From Nitrobacter vulgaris (GTDB taxonomy: Bacteria > Pseudomonadota > Alphaproteobacteria > Rhizobiales > Xanthobacteraceae): a DNA stretch of 41,528 nucleotides. The translations under genes and the position numbers were made by a program. Shown piece by piece: positions 1 through 8,111 of the stretch; the first letter of the stretch is position 1; every line of letters starts with the position of its first letter. The notes under the pieces were generated by a model. The model was not told the DNA's origin and did no database searches. It saw only the letters and a list, made by a program, of their open reading frames with translations. The stretch spans positions 1-41,528 of the forward strand of contig NZ_MWPQ01000037.1 in assembly GCF_002028545.1 (NCBI RefSeq), in the 5' to 3' direction.

Positions 1-1
1 A

Positions 2-229
2 GGTTGGGGTTGGGGCGGTGGTTGGGGATCGCCTTATTACTCGTACTCTTCCCCCTACTACGGCTCCCCATATTACGGCGATGACGATTATTACGATGAT
101 GGTCCCACCGCGGTCCAAAGCAACGGCTCTGGCAGGGATGCCTCCTACTGCCAGCAACGGTTCAAATCATACGATGTGCGTTCCGGAACCTATTTGGGCC
201 ACGACGGCAAACGCCATCGCTGTCCGTAA
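2..229 (+). CDS. BA14K-type secreted protein, C-terminal part
   Basis: The frame is open from the window edge, so only the last 75 residues are present. They begin with a Gly/Trp stretch, continue with a Tyr/Ser/Pro-rich and Asp-rich linker, and end in a compact module with two Cys (DASYCQQRFKSYD, then SGTYLGHDGKRHRCP). That ending matches the BA14K family of rhizobial and Brucella exported proteins, in which the Cys-flanked C-terminus is the conserved part. The BA14K name is recognition from memory. The exact role is unknown; members are exported and Brucella BA14K is immunoreactive with lectin-like activity. A strong terminator follows 30 bases after the stop. Confidence 0.8.
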   Translation, partial: GWGWGGGWGSPYYSYSSPYYGSPYYGDDDYYDDGPTAVQSNGSGRDASYCQQRFKSYDVRSGTYLGHDGKRHRCP

Positions 230-258
230 CTAGCTTGCCCCCTTCATGGGCCCCGTCA

Positions 259-293
259 GGAGCGGTGCCAAAAGCACCGCTCCTTTTTCTTTT
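259..293 (+). terminator. Rho-independent terminator after the BA14K gene
   Basis: A perfect 10-bp stem (GGAGCGGTGC with GCACCGCTCC, 259-268 and 274-283) closes a 5-base loop and runs into a T-rich tract. It ends the transcript of the BA14K-type gene. Confidence 0.9.
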
Positions 294-938
294 ATCTTCT
301 TCGCTTTGCCGTTCCCGGCACACCTTAGCTATTTATCCGCTGAACGGTTGGTCGCGCGTAGCGAGTCGCGTCTCTGAAGCAACCCCTCGCGTGCAATAAA
401 TAGCTGTCTTGTGAACAGCGGGCGAAATTCGTCGGTGGGACGACATCAGAGACTTTTTCCGTTTCGGAATCCGTGAACACTCACCGATACTTGAAGTCAT
501 CCAAGGCGCGATTCGACCCTTGGTTTTCCCTTCTTTCCACCATATTTAGTATTTGATTCAAGAATCTGCACTAGTCCTTGACGTGCGCAAGGGAGTCGTC
601 CTAGCTTAGATTTCGGTTGGCGCGAGTATGTTTCGGGTTCCGCCGGTCGCTCCTGAAAGGTTCCAGAATGGGCACTTCGTCCGCCGGTTTGGGCAGCGGA
701 GCGCGGACGTGTCTGCGCTGAGCCGAGGTGTCAGGAACACCAAAAACCAGATCGAAACTGGCGCAAATGGGGATGTGAGGCGTTGAGTCCGAGATAGCCA
801 CGGGCCGCAGGTCCTCTGGTCGGAATCGGACTTCCAAACAGGGCCGGAACCACTGGCCGAACTGCGGGCGCAAGAGTCCGCGAATGGAAACCGCCAACGC
901 CGCCGAAGCGGTGACGGACAGTTACGGGGCACGAAACA
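294..938. other. Long intergenic region upstream of nrdJ
   Basis: About 645 bases with no convincing gene. It contains a 10-bp perfect inverted repeat (AGCTATTTAT at 327-336 and ATAAATAGCT at 396-405) and an AT-rich stretch around 537-552 that weakly resembles an NrdR box. About 600-930 is GC-rich; its minus-strand reading frames resemble the repeat-derived spurious peptides common in Bradyrhizobium intergenic DNA, so it may be a decayed interspersed repeat. The nrdJ promoter must lie here. I found no B12-box pattern for a cobalamin riboswitch. Confidence 0.5.
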
Positions 939-3900
939 ATGCGATTCGAACGGCGCTATACCAGGGACGGTCAATCACCCTATGCCGGGATCGATTTCCG
1001 GCTGACCACGAGCGAGATCCGTAATCCGGATGGCTCCGTGGTGTTTCGCCTCGAGAATGTGGAGGTGCCGGAACCGTGGTCGCAGGTCGCTTCCGATGTG
1101 CTGGCGCAGAAATATTTCAGGAAAGCCGGCGTCGCGGCGCGCCTCAAGAAGGTCGAGGAGGAAACGGTCCCTTCATGGCTGTGGCGTTCGGTCCCTGATA
1201 CCGACGCGCTCGGCGCCCTCCCCGAGAACGAACGCATCGTCGGTGAAACCTCGGCCAAGCAGGTGTTCGATCGGCTCAGTGGATGCTGGACCTATTGGGG
1301 CTGGAAGGGCGGTTACTTCACCTCTGAAGAGGACGCGCGGGCTTTCAACGACGAACTGCGCTACATGCTGGCGCGCCAGATGGTGGCGCCGAACTCGCCG
1401 CAGTGGTTCAACACCGGCCTGCACTGGGCGTATGGCATCGACGGCCCCGGCCAGGGCCACTACTACGTCGACTTCAAGACCGGCAAGCTGACCAAGTCGA
1501 AGTCGTCATACGAGCACCCGCAGCCGCATGCCTGCTTCATCCAGGGCATCGAGGATGACCTCGTCAACGAAGGCGGCATTATGGACCTGTGGGTGCGCGA
1601 GGCGCGCCTGTTCAAATACGGCTCCGGCACCGGCTCCAACTTCTCGCGCCTGCGCGGCGAAGGCGAACGTCTCTCGGGCGGCGGCCGTTCCAGCGGCCTG
1701 ATGAGTTTCCTCAAGATCGGCGACCGCGCCGCGGGCGCCATCAAGAGCGGCGGCACCACGCGCCGCGCCGCCAAGATGGTGGTGGTCGACGCCGATCATC
1801 CGGACATCGAGCAGTATATCGATTGGAAGGTGAAAGAGGAGCAGAAGGTCGCCGCTCTCGTCACCGGCTCCAGGATCAACCAGAAGCACCTCAAGGCGGT
1901 GATGCGCGCCTGCGTCAACTGCGAGGGCTCGGGTGACGATTGCTTTGTGCCGGAGAAGAACCCGGCGCTGCGCCGTGAGATCAAGCTCGCCCGCCGTGCG
2001 TTGGTCCCTGACAATTACATCAAGCGCGTCATTCAGTTCGCGCGACAAGGCTACAAGGAGATCGACTTCCCGGTCTTTGACACCGACTGGGATTCGGAGG
2101 CTTATCTCACCGTCTCCGGCCAGAATTCCAACAACTCGGTGTCGCTGAAGGACAACTTCCTGCGCGCGGTCGAGACCGACGGCGACTGGAATCTGATCGG
2201 CCGCACCACCGGAAAAGTGACGAAGACGCTGAAGGCGCGCGACCTCTGGGAGAAGATCGGCTTCGCCGCATGGGCCTCGGCCGATCCCGGCCTGCACTTC
2301 AACACCACGATGAACGACTGGCACACCTGCAAGGCATCCGGCGATATCCGTGCATCGAATCCGTGCTCGGAATACATGTTTCTCGACGATACCGCCTGCA
2401 ACCTCGCCTCCGCCAACCTGATGACGTTCCACGACACCGCCTCGAAGCAGTTCGATGTCGATGCCTATGAGCACACCGTTCGTCTCTGGATCGTCGTGCT
2501 GGAAATCTCGGTGCTGATGGCGCAGTTCCCGTCCAAGGCGATCGCGGAGCTGTCTTACGAATTCCGCACGCTGGGTCTCGGCTTCGCCAACATCGGCGGC
2601 CTCCTGATGACCATGGGCCTGTCCTATGACTCGAAGGAAGGCCGCGCACTGTGCGGCGCGCTGACCGCGATCATGACCGGTATCGCCTACAAGACCTCCG
2701 CCGAGATGGCCGGCGAGCTCGGCGTCTTTCCCGGCCACAAGAAGAACGCTGGCCACATGCTGCGCGTGATCCGCAATCACCGCCGCGCCGCGCACGGTCA
2801 ATCCAACGGCTATGAAGCGCTCGCGGTGAATCCGGTGCCGCTCGACCATGCCTCCTGCCCGCAAGCGGACCTGATCGCCCACGCGACCAGGGCGTGGGAC
2901 GATGCGCTCGCGCTCGGCGAGCAGCACGGCTACCGCAACGCGCAGGTCACCGTGGTGGCGCCGACCGGCACGATCGGTCTGGTCATGGACTGCGATACCA
3001 CCGGCATTGAGCCCGACTTCGCGCTGGTGAAATTCAAGAAGCTTGCCGGCGGCGGCTACTGGAAGATCATCAATCGCGCGGTGCCGGAGGCGCTGCGCGC
3101 GCTCGGCTATCGCGAGAGCGAGATCGCCGAGATCGAGGCCTATGCGGTTGGTCACGGCTCGCTGTCCAACGCGCCGGGTATCAACGTCTCCACCCTGAAG
3201 GCCAAGGGTTTCACCGACGAGGCCATTGCCAAGGTGGAGAAGGCGCTGCCGACCGCGTTCGACATCAAGTTCGCCTTTAATAAATGGACGTTTGGCGAAG
3301 ACTTCATCCGTGACACGCTCGGCGTTGATACCGACGCCCTCGCCTCGCCGACCTTCGACCTGCTCACGGCGATCGGTTTCAGCAGGCGCGAAATTGAAGC
3401 CGCCAACGTGCACATCTGCGGCGCGATGACGGTGGAAGGCGCGCCGCACCTCAGGGCCGAACACTATCCGGTGTTCGACTGCGCCAACCCCTGCGGCAAG
3501 ATCGGCAAGCGCTATCTCTCGGTCGAAAGCCACATCCGCATGATGGCGGCCTCGCAACCGTTCATCTCGGGCGCGATCTCGAAAACCATCAACATGCCGA
3601 ACGACGCCACGGTAGAGGACTGCAAGTCGGCCTACCTGCTGTCGTGGAAGCTCGCGCTGAAGGCCAATGCGCTCTATCGCGACGGATCGAAACTGTCCCA
3701 GCCGCTCAACTCGCAGCTCATCGCCGATGATGACGGTGACGACGACGCGATCGAGGCGCTGATGGACAAGCCGATGGCCGCGCGCGCCACGCAGGTGGCG
3801 GAGAAGGTCGTCGAGAAATTGGTGGAGCGCATCGTCGTACTGCGCGAGCGCGAGAAGATGCCGGACCGCCGCAAGGGCTACACCCAGAAGGCTGTCGTCG

Positions 3901-4682
3901 GCGGGCATAAGGTCTATTTGCGCACCGGCGAATATGACGACGGCCGCCTGGGCGAAATCTTCATCGACATGCACAAGGAAGGCGCGGCGCTACGCTCCTT
4001 CATCAATAACTTCGCCATCGCGGTTTCGCTCGGCCTGCAATACGGCGTTCCGCTGGAGGAATATGTCGACGCCTTCACTTTCACTCGCTTCGAGCCGGCG
4101 GGACCAGTGCAGGGCAACGACTCGATCAAGTACGCGACCTCGATCCTCGACTACGTGTTCCGCGAACTCGCGGTCAGCTACATGAGCCGCTACGACCTCG
4201 CCCACGTCGATCCGTCGGAGACCGGCTTTGACGCACTCGGCAAGGGTGTGGCCGAAGGCAAGACGCCGGAAGGCCAGCATGCCACCCGCTACGTGTCGAA
4301 GGGCCTGACCCGCTCGCGGACCGATAATCTTGTCGTCATGCGCGGCGGTTCACCCTCCTCCCTCGCGGGAGAGAGTCGGAGCGGAGGGGCCAACGTCACC
4401 GCCCTCTCCTCCTCGCGCGTGGGCGACACGCTCGAAGGTGCAACCGCGCTGAAGCAGGAGACCGAGCACGACCTCTCGCCGACCGAGCGGCTGGAACAGC
4501 AGCAAAGAAGCAAGGCCGCCGCCGCGCATGCAACCGCACCGACCAAGGCCGAGCGCCGCGCCGAAGCGAAAGCAAGAGGCTATGAGGGTGAGATGTGCTC
4601 GGAGTGCGGCAACTTCACCTTGGTGCGCAACGGCACCTGCATGAAGTGCGATACGTGCGGAAGCACGACGGGGTGTTCGTGA
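939..4682 (+). CDS. nrdJ: Vitamin B12-dependent (class II) ribonucleotide reductase
   Basis: Reduces ribonucleotides to deoxyribonucleotides using adenosylcobalamin, supplying DNA precursors with or without oxygen. The 1247 residues match the long alphaproteobacterial NrdJ. Visible features are the [10 protein letters not shown] region, an early PHACFIQ cysteine, the catalytic NPCSE segment (Asn-x-Cys-x-Glu), the PTGTIG nucleotide-site loop, and a C-terminal CSECGN...[14 protein letters not shown] Cys-rich tail that carries the shuttle cysteines and a zinc ribbon. The start [18 protein letters not shown] agrees with the family. It stands alone, with no adjacent nrd genes. Odd: about 25 residues near 4347-4425 ([13 protein letters not shown]) look like a translated interspersed repeat lying in the linker before the Cys tail. 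Confidence 0.97.
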   Translation: MRFERRYTRDGQSPYAGIDFRLTTSEIRNPDGSVVFRLENVEVPEPWSQVASDVLAQKYFRKAGVAARLKKVEEETVPSWLWRSVPDTDALGALPENERIVGETSAKQVFDRLSGCWTYWGWKGGYFTSEEDARAFNDELRYMLARQMVAPNSPQWFNTGLHWAYGIDGPGQGHYYVDFKTGKLTKSKSSYEHPQPHACFIQGIEDDLVNEGGIMDLWVREARLFKYGSGTGSNFSRLRGEGERLSGGGRSSGLMSFLKIGDRAAGAIKSGGTTRRAAKMVVVDADHPDIEQYIDWKVKEEQKVAALVTGSRINQKHLKAVMRACVNCEGSGDDCFVPEKNPALRREIKLARRALVPDNYIKRVIQFARQGYKEIDFPVFDTDWDSEAYLTVSGQNSNNSVSLKDNFLRAVETDGDWNLIGRTTGKVTKTLKARDLWEKIGFAAWASADPGLHFNTTMNDWHTCKASGDIRASNPCSEYMFLDDTACNLASANLMTFHDTASKQFDVDAYEHTVRLWIVVLEISVLMAQFPSKAIAELSYEFRTLGLGFANIGGLLMTMGLSYDSKEGRALCGALTAIMTGIAYKTSAEMAGELGVFPGHKKNAGHMLRVIRNHRRAAHGQSNGYEALAVNPVPLDHASCPQADLIAHATRAWDDALALGEQHGYRNAQVTVVAPTGTIGLVMDCDTTGIEPDFALVKFKKLAGGGYWKIINRAVPEALRALGYRESEIAEIEAYAVGHGSLSNAPGINVSTLKAKGFTDEAIAKVEKALPTAFDIKFAFNKWTFGEDFIRDTLGVDTDALASPTFDLLTAIGFSRREIEAANVHICGAMTVEGAPHLRAEHYPVFDCANPCGKIGKRYLSVESHIRMMAASQPFISGAISKTINMPNDATVEDCKSAYLLSWKLALKANALYRDGSKLSQPLNSQLIADDDGDDDAIEALMDKPMAARATQVAEKVVEKLVERIVVLREREKMPDRRKGYTQKAVVGGHKVYLRTGEYDDGRLGEIFIDMHKEGAALRSFINNFAIAVSLGLQYGVPLEEYVDAFTFTRFEPAGPVQGNDSIKYATSILDYVFRELAVSYMSRYDLAHVDPSETGFDALGKGVAEGKTPEGQHATRYVSKGLTRSRTDNLVVMRGGSPSSLAGESRSGGANVTALSSSRVGDTLEGATALKQETEHDLSPTERLEQQQRSKAAAAHATAPTKAERRAEAKARGYEGEMCSECGNFTLVRNGTCMKCDTCGSTTGCS
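4347..4425 (+). repeat. Repeat-like insert read in frame within nrdJ
   Basis: The segment has alternating CCCTCC and GGAGGG tracts, a CTCCC-tcgc-GGGAG hairpin at 4358-4371 and a second GGAGGGG...CCCTCTCC pairing. Its translation, [13 protein letters not shown], resembles the SPLAGEG-type peptides that arise when a common alphaproteobacterial intergenic repeat is read through. It sits in the variable linker between the NrdJ catalytic barrel and the Cys-rich tail, so it adds residues without disrupting the frame. The repeat identity is from recall. Confidence 0.5.
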
Positions 4683-4731
4683 ACGAAGGGCATCGGTTGT
4701 CGTCGGCGGTGATGCGGACGATAAAAAAATA

Positions 4732-4755
4732 AGGGTCGCTAGTGAGAGCGGCCCT
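4732..4755 (-). terminator. Terminator hairpin with its T-run on the minus strand
   Basis: Read on the minus strand, AGGGcCGCT and AGCGaCCCT form a 9-position stem with one mismatch, followed directly by TTATTTTTTAT. The orientation would end a minus-strand transcript, although no clear minus-strand gene lies upstream. It may define the 3' end of a small RNA (see 4740-5030) or also limit readthrough from nrdJ. Confidence 0.55.
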
Positions 4756-4854
4756 CCATCATAGGTCGATTGAAGATGGGGATAAGTGGGCTGCGATAAG
4801 GCCGAATCCGTCGATATATTCTAAGAATGGGTAGAATTGATTCGTTCGCTCGAA

Positions 4855-4888
4855 ATACCAATGCCGAGGTAAACCTCGGCATTGGTAT
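4855..4888. repeat. 34-base near-perfect palindrome
   Basis: ATACCAATGCCGAGGT (4855-4870) and its exact reverse complement (4873-4888) are separated by only AA. A 16-bp perfect stem with a 2-base spacer is far beyond chance for this length. No T-run follows on either side, so it is not a standard terminator. It could be a DNA cruciform or single-strand hairpin site, an operator for the neighbouring DNA-binding protein, or part of an RNA. Confidence 0.85.
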
Positions 4889-5034
4889 CCGTGAAGCACT
4901 GTTGAGGTACTTACGGGGGCATCGAGAAAGCAGAAGCTTCCTCTCAGTAGCAAGAGCAGTTAAGCGATTCTGCAGTCCGGCGTCCAGCGGAGCCTCAACG
5001 TTTTCCAACGCCCAATGGGCAGAAAACGAGACAA

Positions 5035-5235
5035 ATGGCTAAATACGACAGGAACTCAGGCAAAGCTTGGACGGCCGGCGAGGTAAAACAACTCCGCCAA
5101 GAAGCAAAAGGTAATACGCCAACGCGCGTGATCGGGCTGCACCTCGGTCGCACGGAGACCGCTGTGCGAGCGAAAGCTTCGGAGAACGGGATTTCACTCA
5201 AACCAACGAACCAATCCCCGTATAACCGCAAATAG
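5035..5235 (+). CDS. Small SANT/HTH-like putative DNA-binding protein
   Basis: 66 residues, basic. The central part (KAWTAGEVKQLRQEAKGNTP, then RVIGLHLGRTETAVRAKASENG) has the layout of a Myb/SANT-like or GcrA-like helix-turn-helix, with Trp at the start of helix 1 and TxxAVxxKA in the recognition helix. Proteins of this kind, often ending in LKPTNQxPY, recur in Bradyrhizobium genomes as unnamed small proteins. A clear terminator follows. Its neighbours suggest a mobile or phage-derived patch. No regulatory target can be named, though the palindrome 150 bases upstream is an obvious candidate. Confidence 0.8.
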   Translation: MAKYDRNSGKAWTAGEVKQLRQEAKGNTPTRVIGLHLGRTETAVRAKASENGISLKPTNQSPYNRK

Positions 5236-5240
5236 TATTG

Positions 5241-5266
5241 GGGACGGCTGCAAGCCGTCCCTTTCA
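5241..5266 (+). terminator. Rho-independent terminator
   Basis: GGGACGGCT (5241-5249) pairs perfectly with AGCCGTCCC (5253-5261) over a 3-base loop and is followed by TTTCAAATTT. It ends the 66-residue gene and separates it from the P63C gene. Confidence 0.85.
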
Positions 5267-5316
5267 AATTTAACCTGTCACTGAAGGCAAGATGCTAATC
5301 TTAAAGGATTGACCAC

Positions 5317-6195
5317 ATGGAATCTGTTTCTGTGAAGTATGGTTCTCCCGACAATCCACTTAAGCTTGGCGATATCACCATCGAATGTTACGTACTCGAA
5401 GACGGAGAAAGAGTTCTTCTATATTCAGACATTCAGAGCGCGATGGGGTTTGCCAGTGGCGGCTCAATGGTCGCGGGGAAAAATCGACTTGAGTTGTTTG
5501 CGTCCCGCAACCGTATTGCTCAGAACATTCCGCGACATATACAACTTAAGCTCGAATCTCCGATTGAAATCAAAAAGCCAAGTGGAGCAAAAGCCTATGC
5601 TCTTCCTGCGGAGGTCCTACCCGCATTGTGCGAAGCTGTTGTGGCAGCAGCACGCATGGGAGTTCTGCAAGAGCAACAGCTCTTTATTGCTCATCAATGT
5701 GAGGTGCTGCTGAGTGGATTGTCTCGCGTTGGCATTATCGCGCTTGTTGATGAAGCGACTGGGTATCAAAGATATCGCGAAGAGCAGGCTCTTCAGAAGA
5801 TTCTAGACGCATATATTTTACCGGAACACCGTCCTTGGATGAAGGCCGTGCCTGTCGAATTTTTCCAAGAGATGTTTAGGGTGTTCGGCTGGCAACATAA
5901 GGCAGGCAATCGCGGTCCAAGGTACGCAGGCAAGCTTGTCCGCAATCTAATCTATCGTCATCTACCAAAACCTGTCCTGCCCAAGCTTGATGAGATGAAT
6001 CCCTCCTTGCCCAACTACCAGCGCAAATACCGGCATCACCAACTTCTAACTGAAGGATTTGGCTTAGAGCACTTTCGTTCTCAAATGAGCGGAGTCATGG
6101 CACTCTTACGCGCGTCCAACAATCGTAACGAATTTAATCGACTTTATTTGCGAGCCTACGGCGGCCAACTCGATCTTGATCTCGGCGATGGCTAG
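5317..6195 (+). CDS. P63C domain-containing protein (phage-derived)
   Basis: 292 residues. The N-terminal 130 contain an antirepressor-like part (LYSDIQSAMGFA, LPAEVLPALCEAVVAAARMG). DEATGYQ at about residues 145-151 leads into the P63C domain (about 160-255), with the typical W-x-K...PVEFFQEMFRVFGW, IYRHLPKPVLPKL and HHQLLTEGFGLEHF segments. P63C proteins are found in phages and prophage remnants and have no established biochemical function; KilA-N/BRO-like regulation is one idea. GC is visibly lower than in flanking genes, supporting transfer. An AAAGGA ribosome site lies about 10 bases before the ATG. No integrase or att site was seen, so this is probably a relic. Confidence 0.85.
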   Translation: MESVSVKYGSPDNPLKLGDITIECYVLEDGERVLLYSDIQSAMGFASGGSMVAGKNRLELFASRNRIAQNIPRHIQLKLESPIEIKKPSGAKAYALPAEVLPALCEAVVAAARMGVLQEQQLFIAHQCEVLLSGLSRVGIIALVDEATGYQRYREEQALQKILDAYILPEHRPWMKAVPVEFFQEMFRVFGWQHKAGNRGPRYAGKLVRNLIYRHLPKPVLPKLDEMNPSLPNYQRKYRHHQLLTEGFGLEHFRSQMSGVMALLRASNNRNEFNRLYLRAYGGQLDLDLGDG

Positions 6196-6203
6196 CCAGC
6201 ATC

Positions 6204-6290
6204 AGGCGGAGTAGCGCAACGTAGTCCGCCGCACTTCTTCCTCGATGGCGTGATGGCGGGTTACGCCTCCGGCTGACTCGCCCTGCGGTT
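6204..6290. repeat. Interspersed GGCGGA/TCCGCC-type repeat
   Basis: GGCGGAGTAGCGCAACGTAG and TCCGCC form one hairpin, followed by GGCGGGTTACGCCTCCGGCTGACTCGCC, written here in outline only. This layout recalls the GGCGGATTACGCTTCGCTAATCCGCC type of intergenic repeat abundant in Bradyrhizobium, Nitrobacter and relatives. It begins just after the P63C stop. Family assignment is from memory. Confidence 0.5.
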
Positions 6291-6395
6291 GGACAACTGC
6301 CCTTGGGCAAACCCATTCCAAGCTTGATTGGCTCACGTCCAACCATGGCAAAGGCGCGTCGGTGCGCAGACAACCTCACAAGCCCAGCAGCCTCA

Positions 6396-6494
6396 TCAAA
6401 TGCCGAGCTGTTTGATAACCACCAACCCGGCGAAGAAAGCAACCAGCAGGACTGCGCCGCCTATCACGTAGATGTTCTTGCGGCGTTTGCTCAT
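6396..6494 (-). CDS. Single-pass membrane microprotein (32 aa)
   Basis: From ATG at 6494 the product is MSKRRKNIYVIGGAVLLVAF followed by FAGLVVIKQLGI. A positively charged N-terminus is followed by one 20-residue hydrophobic helix, predicting a small inner-membrane protein. The frame extends upstream (possible starts at about 6552 and 6686), but the upstream part overlaps an intergenic repeat and looks non-coding. The ribosome site is weak. No function is known. Confidence 0.45.
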   Translation of the reverse strand: MSKRRKNIYVIGGAVLLVAFFAGLVVIKQLGI

Positions 6495-6654
6495 ATTCGG
6501 CGCCCCGTTGTATTCTCGCGTCGAGCTGCGCCATTCCCGAAAATCATTCATTGTTCGTACCTTTGTTGTCTCGGCCCGTAAGCCCCGTGCATCGTCAGCG
6601 CCTAGAGTCTGTTTCAACTGCGTTGAATCAGACTCGTCGCTTATCCTTTTGTTT

Positions 6655-6706
6655 GAGCATGATCTTTTCCGAAAACCGGTTTCCACTTTTCGGGATCATG
6701 CTCTAG
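6655..6706. repeat. Rhizobiales intergenic palindrome (GAGCATGATC...GATCATGCTC)
   Basis: GAGCATGATC at 6655-6664 and GATCATGCTC near 6695-6704 flank TTTTCCGAAAACCGGTTTCC. This is the widely dispersed palindrome of Bradyrhizobiaceae and other Rhizobiales intergenic regions, related to the RIME type. The preceding bases from about 6605, which include a short GTTTCAACTGCGTTGAATC dyad, usually accompany it. It supports the taxonomic placement. Confidence 0.8.
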
Positions 6707-6713
6707 CGCACAC

Positions 6714-7109
6714 TCACCCGCAGGTCCACACCGGTCCGATCGGCGTCTGCGTCCAGCACGGGCCGATGCTGCCGCCGTTGTAGCGGCCGCGATAGAATCC
6801 GGGCCGGCCGAAATAATACGGTGTGCCATACCAGTAATAGTGCGGCGTCGGCCCGATATACCAATGACGCTGCTCACGGCGCGCATTGCGTAGCACCGAT
6901 GCCTCCTGCTTGAACAGCGGAGCCGCGTTGTTCAGCGGCTGATGATACCCCGGCAGAAAGCCGTAGGTGTGCGGGGGATGCGGGTGTTTTCCATGTCGGT
7001 GCGCCGCCTCCGCGGAAACCCACGGCAGCGGCAGAAGGAGGATGACAATCGATAAACACAGGAGGCGCGACATGAGCCGATCATAAGCATTCGGCGGCGG
7101 CGTAACCAT
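6714..7109 (-). CDS. Secreted hypothetical protein, His/Tyr/Gly-rich
   Basis: 131 residues from ATG 7109, or 119 from ATG 7073. The inner start gives a classic signal peptide (MSRLLCLSIVILLLPLPW, then VSAEA), while the outer start has the better ribosome site (CGAGGA 6 bases upstream). The mature part is rich in His, Pro and Tyr (HRHGKHPHPPH, YWYGTPYYFGRPGFYRGRY) and ends with two Cys (GPCWTQTPIGPVWTCG), a style common among exported Bradyrhizobium proteins of unknown role. It lies 31 bases after the ROK kinase gene on the same strand, so it is probably co-transcribed. The His clusters may bind metal, which is inference only. Confidence 0.65.
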   Translation of the reverse strand: MVTPPPNAYDRLMSRLLCLSIVILLLPLPWVSAEAAHRHGKHPHPPHTYGFLPGYHQPLNNAAPLFKQEASVLRNARREQRHWYIGPTPHYYWYGTPYYFGRPGFYRGRYNGGSIGPCWTQTPIGPVWTCG

Positions 7110-7140
7110 TCAAATCCTCGAACGCCGCGCCGTTGTGTCC

Positions 7141-7938
7141 TCACCTGCCCGCGTGCTCAAGCGCGCTGCCCTTGCGGGCTGCGATGCGACCGGTCTTGTT
7201 GCTTTTGATTTTATATTGCGGATCGTCTTCGGATGCGCGGCGGGTGTGGCCCTTGTCATCCTCTCCCCACAGCCTGAACCCGCCCTCGAACGCATCGGCA
7301 TTATCGCCACGGCGCGATTTCGGCGGCAGCTTGTCGAGATGCGCGACATTGCCGCCGCCGATCAGCACCTCGTCCGGTTCGAGCGCGGCCGTGAGTTGCA
7401 TCACGATATCGGTGACGTGCTTGCGCCATTTCTTGTTGCCGCGGCGTTGCCGTCCGGCCTCACCCGCGTAGTCCTCGTAGGTCTTTCCTTTGCGATATGG
7501 CAGGTGGCCCAATTCCATCGGCTCCAGTTCGCCATCTACAATCATCGCCGAGCCAAGCCCGGTGCCGAGCCCCAGAAACAGCATCCGCCCGCCGCGATAT
7601 CCGCCGAGCGCCTGCATCAGCGCGTCGTTGACGACCTTGGCCGGTTTGCCGAACGCCTTTTGAAAGTCGAAGCCCTTCCACCCCTCGCCGAGATTGAAGG
7701 GCTCGCGCAGCGGGCGATTGCCGCAGATCGGGCCGGGATAGCCGATCGAAATGACGTCGTAGGACCAATCCTTCGTCAGCGCCTTGACCTTGCGCACCAT
7801 CTGCTTTGCCGTGAGATCGGGGCCAGATTCGAATTCGCGTTTGATGCGGTCCTTGCTGGTCATCATTTTGACGTGGGACCCCCCGATGTCGATCGCGAGA
7901 ATGGCTCGGTTCATCTGGCTGGAGCGTGCTGATTTCAT
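7141..7938 (-). CDS. ROK-family kinase, polyphosphate-glucokinase-like
   Basis: 265 residues. The N-terminus has the ASKHA phosphate loop (LAIDIGGSHVKM) and there is a second motif GLGTGLGSAM near the middle; GYPGP and VVNDA fit the sugar-binding half. The ROK zinc motif CxCGxxGC is absent, as in the PPGK/NanK-like subgroup that phosphorylates glucose with polyphosphate or ATP. The likely reaction is glucose to glucose-6-phosphate, but the donor cannot be decided from sequence. The start at 7938 has GAGGA 7 bases upstream; an inner ATG at 7914 is possible. It diverges from yghU. The C-terminal 50 residues are basic and look variable. Confidence 0.8.
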   Translation of the reverse strand: MKSARSSQMNRAILAIDIGGSHVKMMTSKDRIKREFESGPDLTAKQMVRKVKALTKDWSYDVISIGYPGPICGNRPLREPFNLGEGWKGFDFQKAFGKPAKVVNDALMQALGGYRGGRMLFLGLGTGLGSAMIVDGELEPMELGHLPYRKGKTYEDYAGEAGRQRRGNKKWRKHVTDIVMQLTAALEPDEVLIGGGNVAHLDKLPPKSRRGDNADAFEGGFRLWGEDDKGHTRRASEDDPQYKIKSNKTGRIAARKGSALEHAGR

Positions 7939-8111
7939 TGTTCGTCCTCAAAACACCTGATGCACGCCAGCGTTCCTTCCAGGATGCCGATCAAATGCGA
8001 CAGAGCTTTCCAGTTGCGTCCACCGCTTGCGGCCGTTCGCATTCAGGCCTAACTAGCTGCGGTATCCTGCCTTTTTTCCTTAGCATACTCGCTCTTCCGG
8101 AGTGCCTCTTG

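Larger units (their letters stand above)
4683..5034. other. Gene-poor patch between nrdJ and a small DNA-binding protein gene
   Basis: 352 bases of lower GC than the neighbours. It holds a minus-strand terminator (4732-4755), a second weak inverted repeat on the minus strand (ATTCTA...TAGAAT, about 4820-4840) and a 34-base near-perfect palindrome (4855-4888). Short ORFs on both strands (for example 4827-5042 plus and 4739-5008 minus) match nothing I recognise. The arrangement would suit a small structured RNA on the minus strand or a mobile-element remnant. Confidence 0.4.

Noticed and set aside
537-552. Possible NrdR box upstream of nrdJ (CCACCATATTTAGTAT)
   Set aside because: About 12 of 16 positions fit the consensus and no second box at helical spacing was found, so it is only a weak resemblance.
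600-938. Cobalamin riboswitch before nrdJ
   Set aside because: Expected from biology, but no B12-box or the usual GCCACTG...GGGAA core could be seen.
601-974. Minus-strand ORFs of 98 and 122 residues before nrdJ
   Set aside because: They overlap each other and the nrdJ start, have no ribosome site, and resemble spurious repeat-derived peptides.
1506-3974. 822-residue open frame on the minus strand opposite nrdJ
   Set aside because: It is antisense to a certain core gene, has Arg/His/Ala/Val-heavy shadow composition of high-GC DNA, and shows no recognisable domain.
7135-7932. 265-residue plus-strand frame over the ROK kinase gene
   Set aside because: It is an exact antisense shadow of a gene with clear kinase motifs and a good ribosome site on the other strand.
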